A DNA stretch of 64,000 nucleotides from an uncultured Treponema sp. (GTDB lineage Bacteria; Spirochaetota; Spirochaetia; Treponematales; Treponemataceae). Each line of letters opens with the position of its first letter. Positions within the stretch are counted from its first letter, which is position 1. The DNA lies in assembly GCA_910584475.1 (NCBI GenBank), contig CAJUBD010000007.1, positions 62,001 through 126,000 of the forward strand, read 5' to 3'. Under the pieces are notes generated by a model. That model ran no database searches. It was not told the DNA's origin and saw only the letters and a list, made by a program, of their open reading frames with translations. A program made the position numbers and the translations under genes. Positions 25,721-34,415 of the stretch are shown piece after piece.

Positions 25721-25832
25721 AGAAGGCAACGATGGACATCGCAAGCCGACATCAATGCGCATCGCAAGCCGGCATTGATGGACATTGGAAGATGACATCA
25801 ATGCGCATCAGAAGCCGACATTGATGGTCATA
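25721..25832. repeat. 23-bp tandem repeat array, 5 units
   Basis: Units of exactly 23 bases at 25741, 25764, 25787 and 25810, with a shorter first unit at 25721. Shared pattern: AAGCC-GACATYRATG-CATC; each unit carries the near-palindrome ATCAATGCGCAT or ATTGATGGACAT. The same period and motif recur at 39377-39537. Confidence 0.85.
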
Positions 25833-25882
25833 AAGCCACTTAACCTTGTGCCGCCATCGAAGTTTCAAGCGGAAAGGACAGT

Positions 25883-25945
25883 GCACTTCGAGTTTTCGCA
25901 GAAAACTCGAAGTGCAAATCGTCGCGCCATTTTGGCGACAATTTC
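25883..25945. repeat. Composite hairpin element M7
   Basis: 25883-25915 has perfect 15-base arms GCACTTCGAGTTTTC/GAAAACTCGAAGTGC around GCA; 25917-25945 pairs AAATCGTCGC with GGCGACAATTT around the GCCATTT core. Confidence 0.75.
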
Positions 25946-25951
25946 TACTAC

Positions 25952-25980
25952 TTGTATCTTTTTGAAAATTCGGCTATAGT
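25952..25980 (+). promoter_or_regulatory. Leaderless promoter of the epimerase gene
   Basis: TTGTAT (25952-25957), 17-base spacer, TATAGT (25975-25980), then six bases to ATG 25987. Confidence 0.7.
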
Positions 25981-25986
25981 TATTTT

Positions 25987-27012
25987 ATGGCGACGATATC
26001 TTTGGAAAATAAAACAATCCTTGTGACAGGAGCCGCGGGTTTTATAGGCTCCTTTTTATGTAAAAGACTTTTGGAGAATGATGCGCCGCGATTGGTCATG
26101 GGAATTGACTGCATAACGGACTACTATGATGTTTCGTTGAAAGAAGAGCGGCTCGAGATGCTTTCGGGATTCGGTGAAAAATTCATCTTTAAAAAAGTAG
26201 ACATTGCGGACAAGGCTTCTCTTGAAAAGATTTTCGCTGCATTCAAGCCGCAGATTGTCGTGAACCTCGCGGCTCAGGCGGGTGTGCGCTATTCGATTGA
26301 AAATCCCGAAAGCTACATACATTCCAACATAATCGGTTTTTTCAATATTTTGGAATGCTGCCGCCACAACATGGTTGAGCACTTGGTGTTCGCCTCGAGT
26401 TCGAGCGTCTATGGCACAAATAAAAAGGTTCCCTATTCTACGGAAGACAAGGTTGACAATCCTGTTTCGCTTTATGCCGCCACTAAAAAATCAAATGAAT
26501 TGATGGCCCACGCTTACTGCAAACTCTATGGGATTCCTGCGACAGGCTTGCGATTTTTCACTGTGTATGGTCCGATGGGGCGTCCCGATATGGCATATTT
26601 TAAATTCACAAACAAATTGGTGAAAGGCGAGCCAATCCAGATTTACAACAATGGGGATATGCGCCGTGACTTTACATACATCGATGACATTGTTGAGGGT
26701 GTAATCAATGTGATGCAAAAGCCTCCAAAAGAAACGGAAGACGGAGCACGGTACAAAATCTACAATATCGGCAACAATGCTCCCGAAGATTTGCTGCGCT
26801 TTGTGGAAATCCTTGAGGATTGTTTGATTCGCGAAAGGATTATAAATAAAAAGGGAAAAAAAGAATTCCTGCCAATGCAGCCGGGCGATGTCTACCAAAC
26901 ATTTGCCGATGTAAGTGAGCTTGAGCGCGACTTTGCCTTCAAGCCCTCGACCTCCCTTGAGACGGGACTTTCAGAATTCGCCGCATGGTATAAACGATAT
27001 TATTGCATGTAA
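25987..27012 (+). CDS. NAD-dependent epimerase, UDP-glucuronate 4-epimerase type
   Basis: 341 residues, extended short-chain dehydrogenase fold: GAAGFIGSFLCKRLL (NAD-binding GxxGxxG), SSSSVYGTNKKVPY, catalytic YAATKKSNE (Tyr-x-x-x-Lys) and RFFTVYGPMGRPDMAYFKF. The N-terminal ITDYYDVSLKEERL is typical of CapI/LspL UDP-glucuronate 4-epimerases. It would supply UDP-galacturonate for surface glycans. No polysaccharide genes are adjacent and the gene is monocistronic, with a leaderless promoter. Confidence 0.9.
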   Translation: MATISLENKTILVTGAAGFIGSFLCKRLLENDAPRLVMGIDCITDYYDVSLKEERLEMLSGFGEKFIFKKVDIADKASLEKIFAAFKPQIVVNLAAQAGVRYSIENPESYIHSNIIGFFNILECCRHNMVEHLVFASSSSVYGTNKKVPYSTEDKVDNPVSLYAATKKSNELMAHAYCKLYGIPATGLRFFTVYGPMGRPDMAYFKFTNKLVKGEPIQIYNNGDMRRDFTYIDDIVEGVINVMQKPPKETEDGARYKIYNIGNNAPEDLLRFVEILEDCLIRERIINKKGKKEFLPMQPGDVYQTFADVSELERDFAFKPSTSLETGLSEFAAWYKRYYCM

Positions 27013-27302
27013 GTGTTGCGGAACGCCATTTTGTAGTGTAGTGTTTAAAATTGCCACGAAAATGGCGCGGCAATTTTTACTTCGAGTTTTGTTCCAAAAC
27101 TCGTTTATTCAGTCGCAACCTTTGGCTTGCTAACGATTTTTCACTTCGTTGCAAAATCGTGTTTTTTAACAGTTCGAAAGTTGATACTTTCCTCACTGTT
27201 AAAAATTAAGGAGAGTTTAAAATTGCCACTGAAAATGTGTCGCAAATCTTTGATTTGCTTACGAGTTTTTCGCTTCGCGGTGAAAATTTAAAGAAGGCTG
27301 AA
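27013..27302. repeat. Composite hairpin element M8
   Basis: H1 27047-27077 (AAAATTGCC/GGCAATTTT around ACGAAAATGGCGC), H2 27083-27103 (CGAGTTTTG/CAAAACTCG), H3 27112-27134 (GTC GCAACC/GGCTTGC TAAC), H4 27134-27162 (ACGATTTT/AAAATCGT), then AACAG...CTGTT pairing and a second partial H1/H3 set (about 27215-27265). No gene. The folK ribosome site is AGAAGG just before 27303. Confidence 0.8.
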
Positions 27303-28067
27303 ATGACGGCTGTCGCGCTTGGACTTGGCTCTAACAAAAATTTCTCGAATCTATGCCCGAAAGAAATTCTCGGCGGCGCGATCTTCGAACTTTCACAAAT
27401 TCTTCACGCTGTGAAATTTTCTTCGGTCTATCGCACGAAAGCGATGTACGTTTTCGATCAAGAAGATTTTTACAATATGGTTCTCGTAGGATTTTTGGAT
27501 GATGGAATCAGCGCGCATGATTTGCTCAAAAAAATCCACGAAATCGAAGCGGCGTTCGGGCGCGATCGCGAAAAGGAAATCCGATTCGGGCCGCGCTCGC
27601 TCGACATCGACATCGAGTTTTTCGGCACGCAGAAAATCCTCGAAGACGATTTGCAGGTTCCACATCCGCGCCTGAAGGAGCGTGCGTTCGTCCTTGTGCC
27701 GCTCCTTGAAATCCTCGACAATTTCAAAACCGCGCGAGCAACGAGTTCAATAGTTTCCGCTAATGCAACGGAAGGAACTTCCGATGCGCAAGTCGCGGAA
27801 GCGACGAGTTCAATAACTTCTTCTAATGTAACGACAGGAACTGTCGATACACAAACCGCGCAAGCGGTGGGTTCAATAATTTCTACTAATGCAACGGCGC
27901 AGTGCGCCGATAATATAAATGGAAAAATCTTTTGCCTTGGTCGCTATGAAATTTCGTCCGCGCTTTCTTCTTTGGGCGAAAGTGGTGGTGTGGAAAAAAT
28001 CATTCGGGCACAAGATTTTTTACCGTTCATAAAATCGAGGTTGCAAAATGGAGCAAGTTCAAGATGA
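27303..28067 (+). CDS. folK: HPPK (folate biosynthesis) with a repetitive insertion
   Basis: 254 residues; HPPK is normally about 160. ALGLGSN at the N-terminus, FYNMVLVGF, and the signature RFGPRSLDIDIEFFG with HPRLKERAFVLVPL are all present, so the pyrophosphokinase core is complete. After the core an insertion of about 60 residues is coded by three 63-bp tandem units (27739-27915), each giving ATSSI-like peptide. At DNA level each unit has a hairpin whose two arms differ from unit to unit but stay complementary. The C-terminus (FCLGRYEISSAL...) resumes after it. The product adds pyrophosphate to hydroxymethyl-dihydropterin. It overlaps scpA by 20 bases. Confidence 0.9.
   Translation: MTAVALGLGSNKNFSNLCPKEILGGAIFELSQILHAVKFSSVYRTKAMYVFDQEDFYNMVLVGFLDDGISAHDLLKKIHEIEAAFGRDREKEIRFGPRSLDIDIEFFGTQKILEDDLQVPHPRLKERAFVLVPLLEILDNFKTARATSSIVSANATEGTSDAQVAEATSSITSSNVTTGTVDTQTAQAVGSIISTNATAQCADNINGKIFCLGRYEISSALSSLGESGGVEKIIRAQDFLPFIKSRLQNGASSR
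27739..27915 (+). repeat. 63-bp tandem repeats with covarying hairpins inside folK
   Basis: Three units of period 63. Hairpins: 27769-27783 CGGAAG/CTTCCG, 27832-27846 CGACAG/CTGTCG, 27895-27909 CGGCGC/GCGCCG, with three-base loops. Both arms change together while the reading frame is kept. Confidence 0.9.
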
Positions 28068-28848
28068 AGTTCAAACTGCGCAAGAAAAATCCGCCGTCAA
28101 AAAGACCAAAAGTTATTCTGCCGGAAAATTCGAAGGGCCTCTCGATTTGCTTTGGACGCTCATCCGCGACAGCAAAATCAACATTTACGACATTCCCATC
28201 GCGCAAATCACCGACCAATATTTGGACTACCTCGACAATCTCGTGGACACGGATTTGACCGACCTTTCCGAATTCTACAGTTGGGCGGCAAAACTCGTCT
28301 ACATAAAAAGCCGCATGCTTTTGCCGGTGGAAGTCGCATACGATGACGACGACATAGAAGATCCGCGTCAGGAATTGGTGGATCATCTCATAGAATACCA
28401 GAAATTCAAGCGGCTTTCGGAACTGATGGAGGAACAGGAAGACGATTCCGACTATGTTTTCGAACGCAAAAAAATACAAAGGATGCTTCCGTTCGACGAC
28501 GCCGAGTCGCAATGGGAGCGTGTGGACACTTGGGAACTCTTGCAGCAAATGCAGAAAATTTTCCGCAATATGATCAGCAAATATTCCAACGAAAAAATCC
28601 TGAACATGTACGAGGAAGTTTCCGTGAACGAAAAAATCACGCTTATGAACGAAAAGCTCGAAGAATCGGGCGAATGCATGTTTACGGATTTGATAACGAG
28701 GCGCGGAAACAAGATGGACATAATTTGCGCGTTTATGGCGATTCTCGAGGCCGTAAAGTTCAAGATGGCGATGATTTACCAGAGCCGGCTTTTCGGCGAC
28801 ATAAAGATTTGCAAGTGCAAGGAAGTTCAATCAATAGTCGATGCCTAA
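28048..28848 (+). CDS. scpA: Segregation and condensation protein A
   Basis: 266 residues. The ScpA N-terminal SMC-binding motif FEGPLDLLWTLIRDSKINIYD is followed by ITDQYLDYL and YIKSRMLLP; the C-terminal winged helix spans about 190-260 (FTDLITRRGNKMDIICAFMA). It is the kleisin of the SMC-ScpAB condensin. A GAGG site lies inside the end of folK and the genes overlap by 20 bases, implying coupled translation. Confidence 0.95.
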   Translation: MEQVQDEVQTAQEKSAVKKTKSYSAGKFEGPLDLLWTLIRDSKINIYDIPIAQITDQYLDYLDNLVDTDLTDLSEFYSWAAKLVYIKSRMLLPVEVAYDDDDIEDPRQELVDHLIEYQKFKRLSELMEEQEDDSDYVFERKKIQRMLPFDDAESQWERVDTWELLQQMQKIFRNMISKYSNEKILNMYEEVSVNEKITLMNEKLEESGECMFTDLITRRGNKMDIICAFMAILEAVKFKMAMIYQSRLFGDIKICKCKEVQSIVDA

Positions 28849-29117
28849 ACTTGCCACGGAAATGGTGCGCAAGTCTTGAGACTTGCTGCCGAGTTTTTCA
28901 CTTTATTTTTTTGCGAAAAACTCGCGTTGCTGATTTTAACCTCGAGTTTGTCGGCGCGGAGCGCCTTGCCGAAAACTCGTTTTTTGAGTTGCCCGCGCCG
29001 CAACAAGCTGCTCACGCGGACGAAATTAGGTTCCTCGGAAACTGTTCCGGCAACGAGCCGTTAGGCGAAGTTTCAAGCCTGTTTCCTGCGGACTTAACTT
29101 TTAATCGAAGGAATATT
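28849..29117. repeat. Composite hairpin element M9 with an inverted R2 copy
   Basis: Begins right at the scpA stop with H1 (AAACTTGC/GCAAGTCT around CACGGAAATGGTGC), then GCAAGTC-like and CGAGTTT...AAACTCG hairpins (28943-28980), then R2 in reverse (GCGGACGAAATTAGGTTCCT). No gene; ends at the AAGGA site of the phosphorylase gene. Confidence 0.7.
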
Positions 29118-29858
29118 ATGACAGATAAAAAAAATTCTTTAGAGGCGGCGGCGACCCCAACCCCGCACAACCGAGCGAAACGCGGGCAAATTGCGCCCAC
29201 TGTAATTTTGCCTGGTGACCCCGAACGAGCGGAATGGGCCGCGCGAAAATTCCTCAAGGGCGCAAAGGTTGTCAGCGACATCCGAGGAATAAAAACGTTT
29301 ACCGGCATTTACGAATCCAAGCCGGTTACCATTATGGCAAGCGGAATGGGAATGCCGTCAGCCGGAATCTACATCTACGAACTCTATAATTTTTACGGCG
29401 TACAGAAAATCATACGCACCGGAACTTGCGGCGCATTGCAAAAAGAGATCGCGCCTGGCGAAATTATTCTCGCGATGAGCGCATCCACAGATTCAAACTA
29501 CGCGTATCAATTTGAACTCGACGGAACTTTTTCTCCATCGGCGGATTACGAGCTTTTGAGAAATGCGATGGATTTTGCGTTTTCGAAAAAATGCAAGGCG
29601 CGTGTCGGAATGATCTTCTCGAGCGATTTTTTCAGCGCGTACAATGCCAAAGGCGAACGCGAATGGAAAGCGTGGGCTAAAATGGGCGCGCTCGGACAGG
29701 ACATGGAAACCTACGCGCTTTATTGCAATGCCGCGTTCACGAAAAGAAAGGCTCTTTCAATTTTGACGGCGACAGTAAATTTGTGCACGAAAAAGGCCGC
29801 CGAAGATTCCGAGGAAACATTGTGCCCGATGATGCTCATGGCGTTGTCGCTCGCGTAG
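29118..29858 (+). CDS. deoD: Purine nucleoside phosphorylase, DeoD type
   Basis: 246 residues; the start is ATG 29118, five bases after AAGGA. PTVILPGDPERAEWAARKF, ASGMGMPSAGIYIYELYNFY and IIRTGTCGALQKEIAPGEI are PNP_UDP_1-family signatures for phosphate and ribose binding; GQDMETYALY has the base/ribose-contacting Glu of the trimeric/hexameric bacterial class. It splits purine nucleosides with phosphate to base and ribose-1-phosphate. A uridine phosphorylase specificity cannot be fully excluded. The frame is open further upstream, but that part is repeat DNA and scpA in another frame. Confidence 0.88.
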   Translation: MTDKKNSLEAAATPTPHNRAKRGQIAPTVILPGDPERAEWAARKFLKGAKVVSDIRGIKTFTGIYESKPVTIMASGMGMPSAGIYIYELYNFYGVQKIIRTGTCGALQKEIAPGEIILAMSASTDSNYAYQFELDGTFSPSADYELLRNAMDFAFSKKCKARVGMIFSSDFFSAYNAKGEREWKAWAKMGALGQDMETYALYCNAAFTKRKALSILTATVNLCTKKAAEDSEETLCPMMLMALSLA

Positions 29859-30337
29859 AGGACGACCTTTATCGGTGCAGATTGCCGCCATTTCCCAAGA
29901 AGCACATCCGCCGTGTGCCCTCAAGTTTTCGAATTTGATTTCGCTTTGCCAATTTGCCATTTACTGTGATTTTTCGCTTCGTCGCAAAATCGCGTATCGT
30001 CTACTACTTGCTATTCATTGGCTGATAGCTATTATACTCTAAACTGCCACGCTACTTGTAACTTGTCGGATTGTATGCTACACTGTGCTCGTTCTTTAAC
30101 TTTCAGCAACGAAGAAAGCGTCAACTTTCAAGTTGCTGAAAAAATCGTTTCGCAATGAAATGAGAAACCGTCAGCAAGCCAGAGGCTTGCGACTAAATAA
30201 GCGAGTTGCTGAAAAAAAAACTCGAGTTAAACTTGTCGGCGACATTTCAGCGTAAACTTTTAACTGTTCATTTTAACTCAAAAACTCAAACATCAATGCC
30301 AAACTTTTTTTCATTATAACATGACAGCGAAAATTCT
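29859..30337. repeat. Intergenic region with composite hairpin element M10
   Basis: No gene recognised. An isolated H4 lies near 29970 (GATTTTTCGCTTCG...AAAATCGCG). 30140-30262 carries the full element in reverse order, H4-H3-H2-H1, with H3 at 30170-30193 (GTCA GCAAGCC/GGCTTGC GAC). Confidence 0.7.
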
Positions 30338-32110
30338 TCAACAAGGAATTCCGATTGTGCCGTGAACAAAACTTTTGAGCCAAGAAAGAATTTCGGTGCG
30401 CTCTTGGCTGTCCATGCTTCCGTCAATATGTTTTGCCTCGATGCTCACAATGTGTTTTTTCCGCTCGTCGCTTGCATCTTTTATAACATTCTTTGCAATT
30501 TGAGGAAGCACCGCCGCAATATTTTTTGAACTGCCCGCAACATCTTCTCGCCCGATTTTTGGACAGAACGCCACCGCCCGTTTCATAAGGCAGGGATCGG
30601 CTTCCCATGTTTTGCCTTCATCGTCTTTGAGCAATTTTGAAAGCCCGTTCACCACGCCAACCAAACGGCTCGCGTCATCGTAATTCGTTGTCACTTCGGT
30701 TTTAGAGCCGTCCTTCACATCTTGCAAAACAGAAGCAGGCAAATCATTTTCGCTCACCGTCAAAACAAGAACCTTGTAATCCGTAAGCAATTCATGCTCC
30801 ACCGCATAACTAAAACTCACTCGATAAAATTCTTCGCCGTAAATGCTTTTATCATCCATCGAACAAAGATAATCTATCTGTTCATTTGTTTTCGCCTTGA
30901 TTTTTGCGCTGTCCGTGTACAAGCGTGGAGTTGCTGTCATATACAGACGCTTTTTTCCGCGAACATTTTCATCCTTATGGATTTTTATAAAATTGCTTTC
31001 TTCGTCATTATTAAGTTTTATGCCTGTTGTTCTATGAGCCTCATCACAAATGATAAAATCAAAAATGCCGTATTCATCTTTCGTTTCTTTTAGAATCTCT
31101 TTTTGCGCTTCGGACACCGCGTCAACAGACTGATATGTTGAAAACACCACGACAAGCCCATCGTGATTTTTATACGCCAAGAGTTGTTTCGCAACTGACT
31201 TTGCGTCTGTGCTTGCAGGCAACGCCAAATCCACCGTTGAGTCCAGCGTAAAATCCTCATCCTTTTTTATTTTACGGCTCGCCTTCGAGTCAGAACAAAT
31301 GCACACCGCCTTGATGGGCTTTTTCGCGTCCGCGCACCAAGCGTTAAGCGTCTGAGCCAACAATGCAATTGACGGCACCATAAACAAAACAAGCCCTTTT
31401 CCGCCAAGAAAATCTTCCACAATTATTTGAGAAGTGTATGTCTTGCCAGTGCCACACGCCATTATCATCTTGCCGCGCTCGTTCATCGCAAAATAATTTC
31501 TCGCCGCTTCCACAGCCTTCATCTGATGTTCAAACGGATTTTTGCCGTCAGCGACAGCCGACTTCCCTTCAACACCGTCAAAAATCTTTTGCCAATCAAC
31601 ATTTGAATTCTGCAACTCATCAAGCGTTATTCGCTGAAATGGAATGTCCTGATTTTTTACTTCTTCTTCGGCGGTATTACTCCAATTATTCGATGTAGAA
31701 ATCCAATAACGCGCAGAAAACTTTACAACATTTCCGTCATCGTTATGAAATGTTTTTCCCGATGCCGCGATAAAAGAATCAATTTCGCCTTTGTCTATAT
31801 AGGCGTTTTCGTCATAGCACTTGCATTGAATCGCCCAATATTCGCCTGTATCAGTTTTGGCTACCAAATCAATGCCAATGTCCTTGCCACCAAATTCCGC
31901 CCGCGCAGGAAATTCTTCCCACAGCCACACAAAATCAAGTTTGTTTGAAAATCGCGGGTCAGTCCTAAACCAAGAAGCGATAAGCCTCTCAAACCGGCTT
32001 CCCTTGTGTCGTTCGGTGAATGAAGTTTCGCGGAATGTAGAAAGGATTTCGGTAAATGTCATTTGTCTGTTTTCTTGGCGTATTCGATTTGAAATCTTCG
32101 CGCTTGGCAT
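30338..32110 (-). pseudogene. Type ISP restriction-modification enzyme, N-terminal fragment
   Basis: 590 residues of a protein family usually about 1500 or more. It opens with an Mrr-like nuclease domain (RFERLIASWF, then GGKDIGIDLVAKTDTGEYWA and IQCKCYDEN, the D...QxK active site), followed by an SF2 helicase: MACGTGKTYTSQI (Walker A), FIICDEAHRTTG (DEAH box), LYMTATPRLYTDSAK (motif III). The frame stops inside the second RecA domain (ILSWLKSFVHGTIGIPC), so the rest of the helicase, the methyltransferase and the target-recognition domain are missing. Hairpin element M10 lies just after the break. Probably an inactive remnant. TATAAT at 32117-32122 sits six bases before the ATG. Confidence 0.85.
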
Positions 32111-32167
32111 AAATTTATTATATCATCATTAAAAACATCAGAACATACAAAAAAAGGGAGGAAAGCA

Positions 32168-32200
32168 AAACATCACGGATGGCGGATGGCGTGAAAGATT
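32168..32200 (+). pseudogene. Remnant of a PDDEXK_9 ATPase gene 3' end
   Basis: AACATCACGGATGGCGGATG followed by GCGTGAAAGATT matches the last codons (NITDWR) and following bases of the intact gene ending at 41194. Confidence 0.6.
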
Positions 32201-32210
32201 TTTTCGGATT

Positions 32211-32291
32211 TGACGCAAATAAACGCGGATATTAGATGATAGGACACAGATAAGTTTTTTATCTGTATCTGCGCCCTATCTTTATCCATAC
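32211..32291. repeat. R4 repeat copy 3
   Basis: Contains GATAGGACACAGATAAG and the opposing TTATCTGTATCTGCGCC, then CTATCTTTATCC: an inverted structure like those at 10979 and 15570. Confidence 0.65.
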
Positions 32292-32368
32292 GTCGCTGCG
32301 CGCCGTTTTCATATTAGGAATTTATTCCATATCATCGCCGCGCACAATGAATACATTTCCTCGCTTGC

Positions 32369-32463
32369 GGATTTGGCGAGCGAAGAGTAAAAACAGGAGG
32401 GAAACGCGCATCGCTCCACACGGACTGCAACGCAATCCGCGCACGCATTGCGTTCCCCTCCCA
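32369..32463. repeat. R5 direct repeat, left copy (95 bp)
   Basis: 95 bases with about nine differences from 41208-41302. Core: AACAGGAGGGAAACGCGCAT, ACACGGACTGCAAC, GCGTTCCCCTCC; ends form GGAGGGAA/TTCCCCTCC pairing. Confidence 0.85.
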
Positions 32464-32475
32464 CAATCATTAAAT

Positions 32476-32585
32476 CAACATACCTCGACGCAAAGCATCA
32501 AGGTATGTTGTTCTCATAAGGTAATAGCAGTCGGGTTTCCTACCCTTTATTACGATGCAAGCGTCGGGGCATGAAACCCTCCGCA
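32476..32585. repeat. R3 repeat, long copy
   Basis: CAACATACCTCGACGC pairs with GCATCAAGGTATGTTG; then CATAAGGTAATAGCAGTCGG and GCAAGCGTCGGGGCATGAAA. Same family as 45691-45760 and 5312-5347. Confidence 0.75.
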
Positions 32586-32603
32586 CGAATCAAAGCGCCG
32601 CTA

Positions 32604-33374
32604 TCACGCCGCACTCTGAACGGTTACCGATGAACTCACCGCTTGAACATAGCCTTTCAGCACGTTGCCGCCTGAAACGCTAGTCCGAAGAATGATTTTG
32701 TATGCCTCGCCTTCTTCGAGAGTTCTCGGAAGGTCGAACGCAATTTCGCTCGGCATATTTCTCGTAATGTAATTCTCTGGAACTAAAATCCACTCGCTTT
32801 CAGGAGCGAGAGTTTCTTCGCCCTCTTCATCGTAAGAGACTTTTGCGAACCACAAGCCTTTGACGCTTCCGCCAAGCTTGAGCTTTCGTCCTGTGATTCT
32901 CGCGCTGAACGTGGCTGGCACAGTTCCGTCTGATTTTCCTGTGTGCGGATTTATCACCGCCGTGATTATAGGGCTTGTCTGAGTCATCTGAATGTTGGCG
33001 GCAGAAAGTCCGTCTAGTTCTTTTTGGAATTTTGCATTGGCAGTAAACCTTGCCGTAAAGCCTTGAATATCTGAAATGGAAGGATTCTCGCTGTTTACCC
33101 CGCCCGTTGGAACAAGGTAGAGCGTACCGATGTCAAGCATGCTCACGGCATTTCCAGTCTTGAGCTGCCTTGTGAATATGTTTTTTAGGATTTCCGCCGC
33201 GTGACTGATTTGGAACTTGTCAAGCCCGACCGACTCTCTTGCGGCTTCGTTCAATACTGCGTCCATGGAAACCGTGTTCCGTGGAACAGACGCTATTACA
33301 GAGTTTTCCCTCAATGGGTTCGCCCTGACATTAACAGGAATTACATTTGTGGCGTTTGCCGACGAATCTATCAT
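32604..33374 (-). CDS. HU-like DNA-binding protein with C-terminal DUF4469 domain
   Basis: 256 residues. The N-terminal part (about 30-125) follows the HU-DNA-binding-like pattern of the PF14848/DUF4469 family (VLNEAARESVGLDKFQISHA, then LDIGTLYLVPTGG and FTARFTANAKF). The C-terminal part (about 135-250) is an Ig-like DUF4469 domain (SPIITAVINPHTGKSDGTVP, then GRKLKLGG). The cellular role is unknown; members are common in Bacteroidetes and spirochaete accessory regions. GAGGAAAA precedes the ATG. It ends downstream of an Xre gene in the same direction. Confidence 0.8.
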   Translation of the reverse strand: MIDSSANATNVIPVNVRANPLRENSVIASVPRNTVSMDAVLNEAARESVGLDKFQISHAAEILKNIFTRQLKTGNAVSMLDIGTLYLVPTGGVNSENPSISDIQGFTARFTANAKFQKELDGLSAANIQMTQTSPIITAVINPHTGKSDGTVPATFSARITGRKLKLGGSVKGLWFAKVSYDEEGEETLAPESEWILVPENYITRNMPSEIAFDLPRTLEEGEAYKIILRTSVSGGNVLKGYVQAVSSSVTVQSAA

Positions 33375-33645
33375 AATTTTTCCTCGAGTGATTCGGGAAG
33401 TCTTTTATTCCCAGGCTACTTCCGCCCTTGACATTAATGTTGAGCAAGTTCATTGACTTTACTCCTATTTAGTTTTCCCAAGAAGGCGAAATGAACGACG
33501 TTCACTTTTATGGCATTCTTCGGGCCGCAAGACCATTCTAACGGGCTTTTGTTTTGCAGAAGAATATTGTCTTTCCACAAAATCGTTTATAGACTTTCCA
33601 GCCGAATCCATATTCAGCCAAAAGGTCTTTTGTCATGCTCTCAAT

Positions 33646-34008
33646 TCATTTTCCTCCTTCGGGATTTTTCCCGTTTTCGCCGTTCTGGAAAAGCGTGTTC
33701 ACGATTTTCGTCTTGTCGTCGCTCGACAAAAGGTTCTTGCCGACAAGGTACGCAATCGCGCCGATTACAGCCGTCGCCGTAACAATCGGTAAAATCGAAG
33801 AATGTTTTTCAGGTGCAAGAAGCACATCCGAAGAAACGCCCAACGCCTGCGACATCTTCGCCACGGTTTCCGCGCTTGGATTGCGTTCGCCAGAAATATA
33901 ACGGTTCACGCTGACATCGCTAACGCCTATCGCTTCCGCCAACTGCCTTTGGCTTACATGCCTTTCGTTCAAAACCTTAAGCAGATTCCGCCCGAACTTG
34001 CTTGCCAT
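33646..34008 (-). CDS. XRE-family regulator with a C-terminal membrane segment
   Basis: 120 residues. HTH_3 domain at about 8-62 (VSQRQLAEAIGVSDVSVNRY, then SGERNPSAETVAKMSQALGV), followed by one hydrophobic segment (about 70-90, LPIVTATAVIGAIAYLVG) and a polar tail. A membrane-tethered repressor is likely. An AAGGAG site precedes it by ten bases. It lies downstream of the unrecognised operon and may belong to it. Confidence 0.85.
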   Translation of the reverse strand: MASKFGRNLLKVLNERHVSQRQLAEAIGVSDVSVNRYISGERNPSAETVAKMSQALGVSSDVLLAPEKHSSILPIVTATAVIGAIAYLVGKNLLSSDDKTKIVNTLFQNGENGKNPEGGK

Positions 34009-34415
34009 TTTTCATTACTCCTTTTCAAACACGACTTAACCATTCGGTTTATTTATATTATATGCGAATTGACAAAAGTTGTCGAGTGTTTTTTGAAAAA
34101 AATTAACCAAATGGTAAAAAAAAGCAATGCGGAAATGAAGACGCGGAAAGCGCGAGGGGCAAAGGCAAGGATGCCGCTTCGGGACAAACTTTTCGTAGAA
34201 GGAGCGCAACATCACGGATTGGCGGATGGAGTGACGGGAAACGCGCTGACAAAGGCGAACACGACAAAAGAAATATGTTCGTGTCCAAAAGTTCTTCGGG
34301 ATGCCATGGCGAAAACTATGTAAAGAATCGCGCTTTCTTCGGCAAGCAAGTACGGTTCGACGCGTCCGGAATTTCTCACGCGCTCGTGCCATACCCACCC
34401 GACATTGCAATCATA
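34009..34415. other. Intergenic region with a PDDEXK_9 ATPase remnant
   Basis: No convincing gene. 34165-34235 is a decayed copy of the end of the ATPase gene seen intact at 39599-41194; the rest shows no recognised structure. Confidence 0.6.
34165..34235 (+). pseudogene. Remnant of a PDDEXK_9 ATPase gene 3' end
   Basis: GAGCGCAACATCACGGATTG and the following GCGGATGGAGTGA align with the codons KERNITDWR plus stop at 41161-41194; upstream ACAAACTTTTCGTAG matches INFSS with a nonsense change. About 70 bases remain. Confidence 0.7.

Larger units (their letters stand above)
25668..25986. other. Intergenic region with 23-bp repeats, hairpins and a promoter
   Basis: No gene. It holds five units of a 23-bp repeat (25721-25832), a perfect 15-bp-arm hairpin (25883-25915), a second hairpin (about 25917-25945) and the promoter of the epimerase gene. 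Confidence 0.75.
32111..32603. other. Intergenic repeat cluster
   Basis: No gene. In order: a decayed 3' end of a PDDEXK_9 ATPase gene (32168-32200), R4 copy 3 (32211-32291), the left 95-bp R5 copy (32369-32463) and a long R3 copy (32476-32585). Confidence 0.75.

Noticed and set aside
28512..29117. Upstream extension of the phosphorylase frame
   Set aside because: It overlaps scpA in another frame and then repeat DNA; AAGGA plus ATG at 29118 and the family start decide the shorter form.
33538..33636. 32-codon minus-strand frame after the Xre gene
   Set aside because: Weak ribosome site, no recognisable feature; could be chance.
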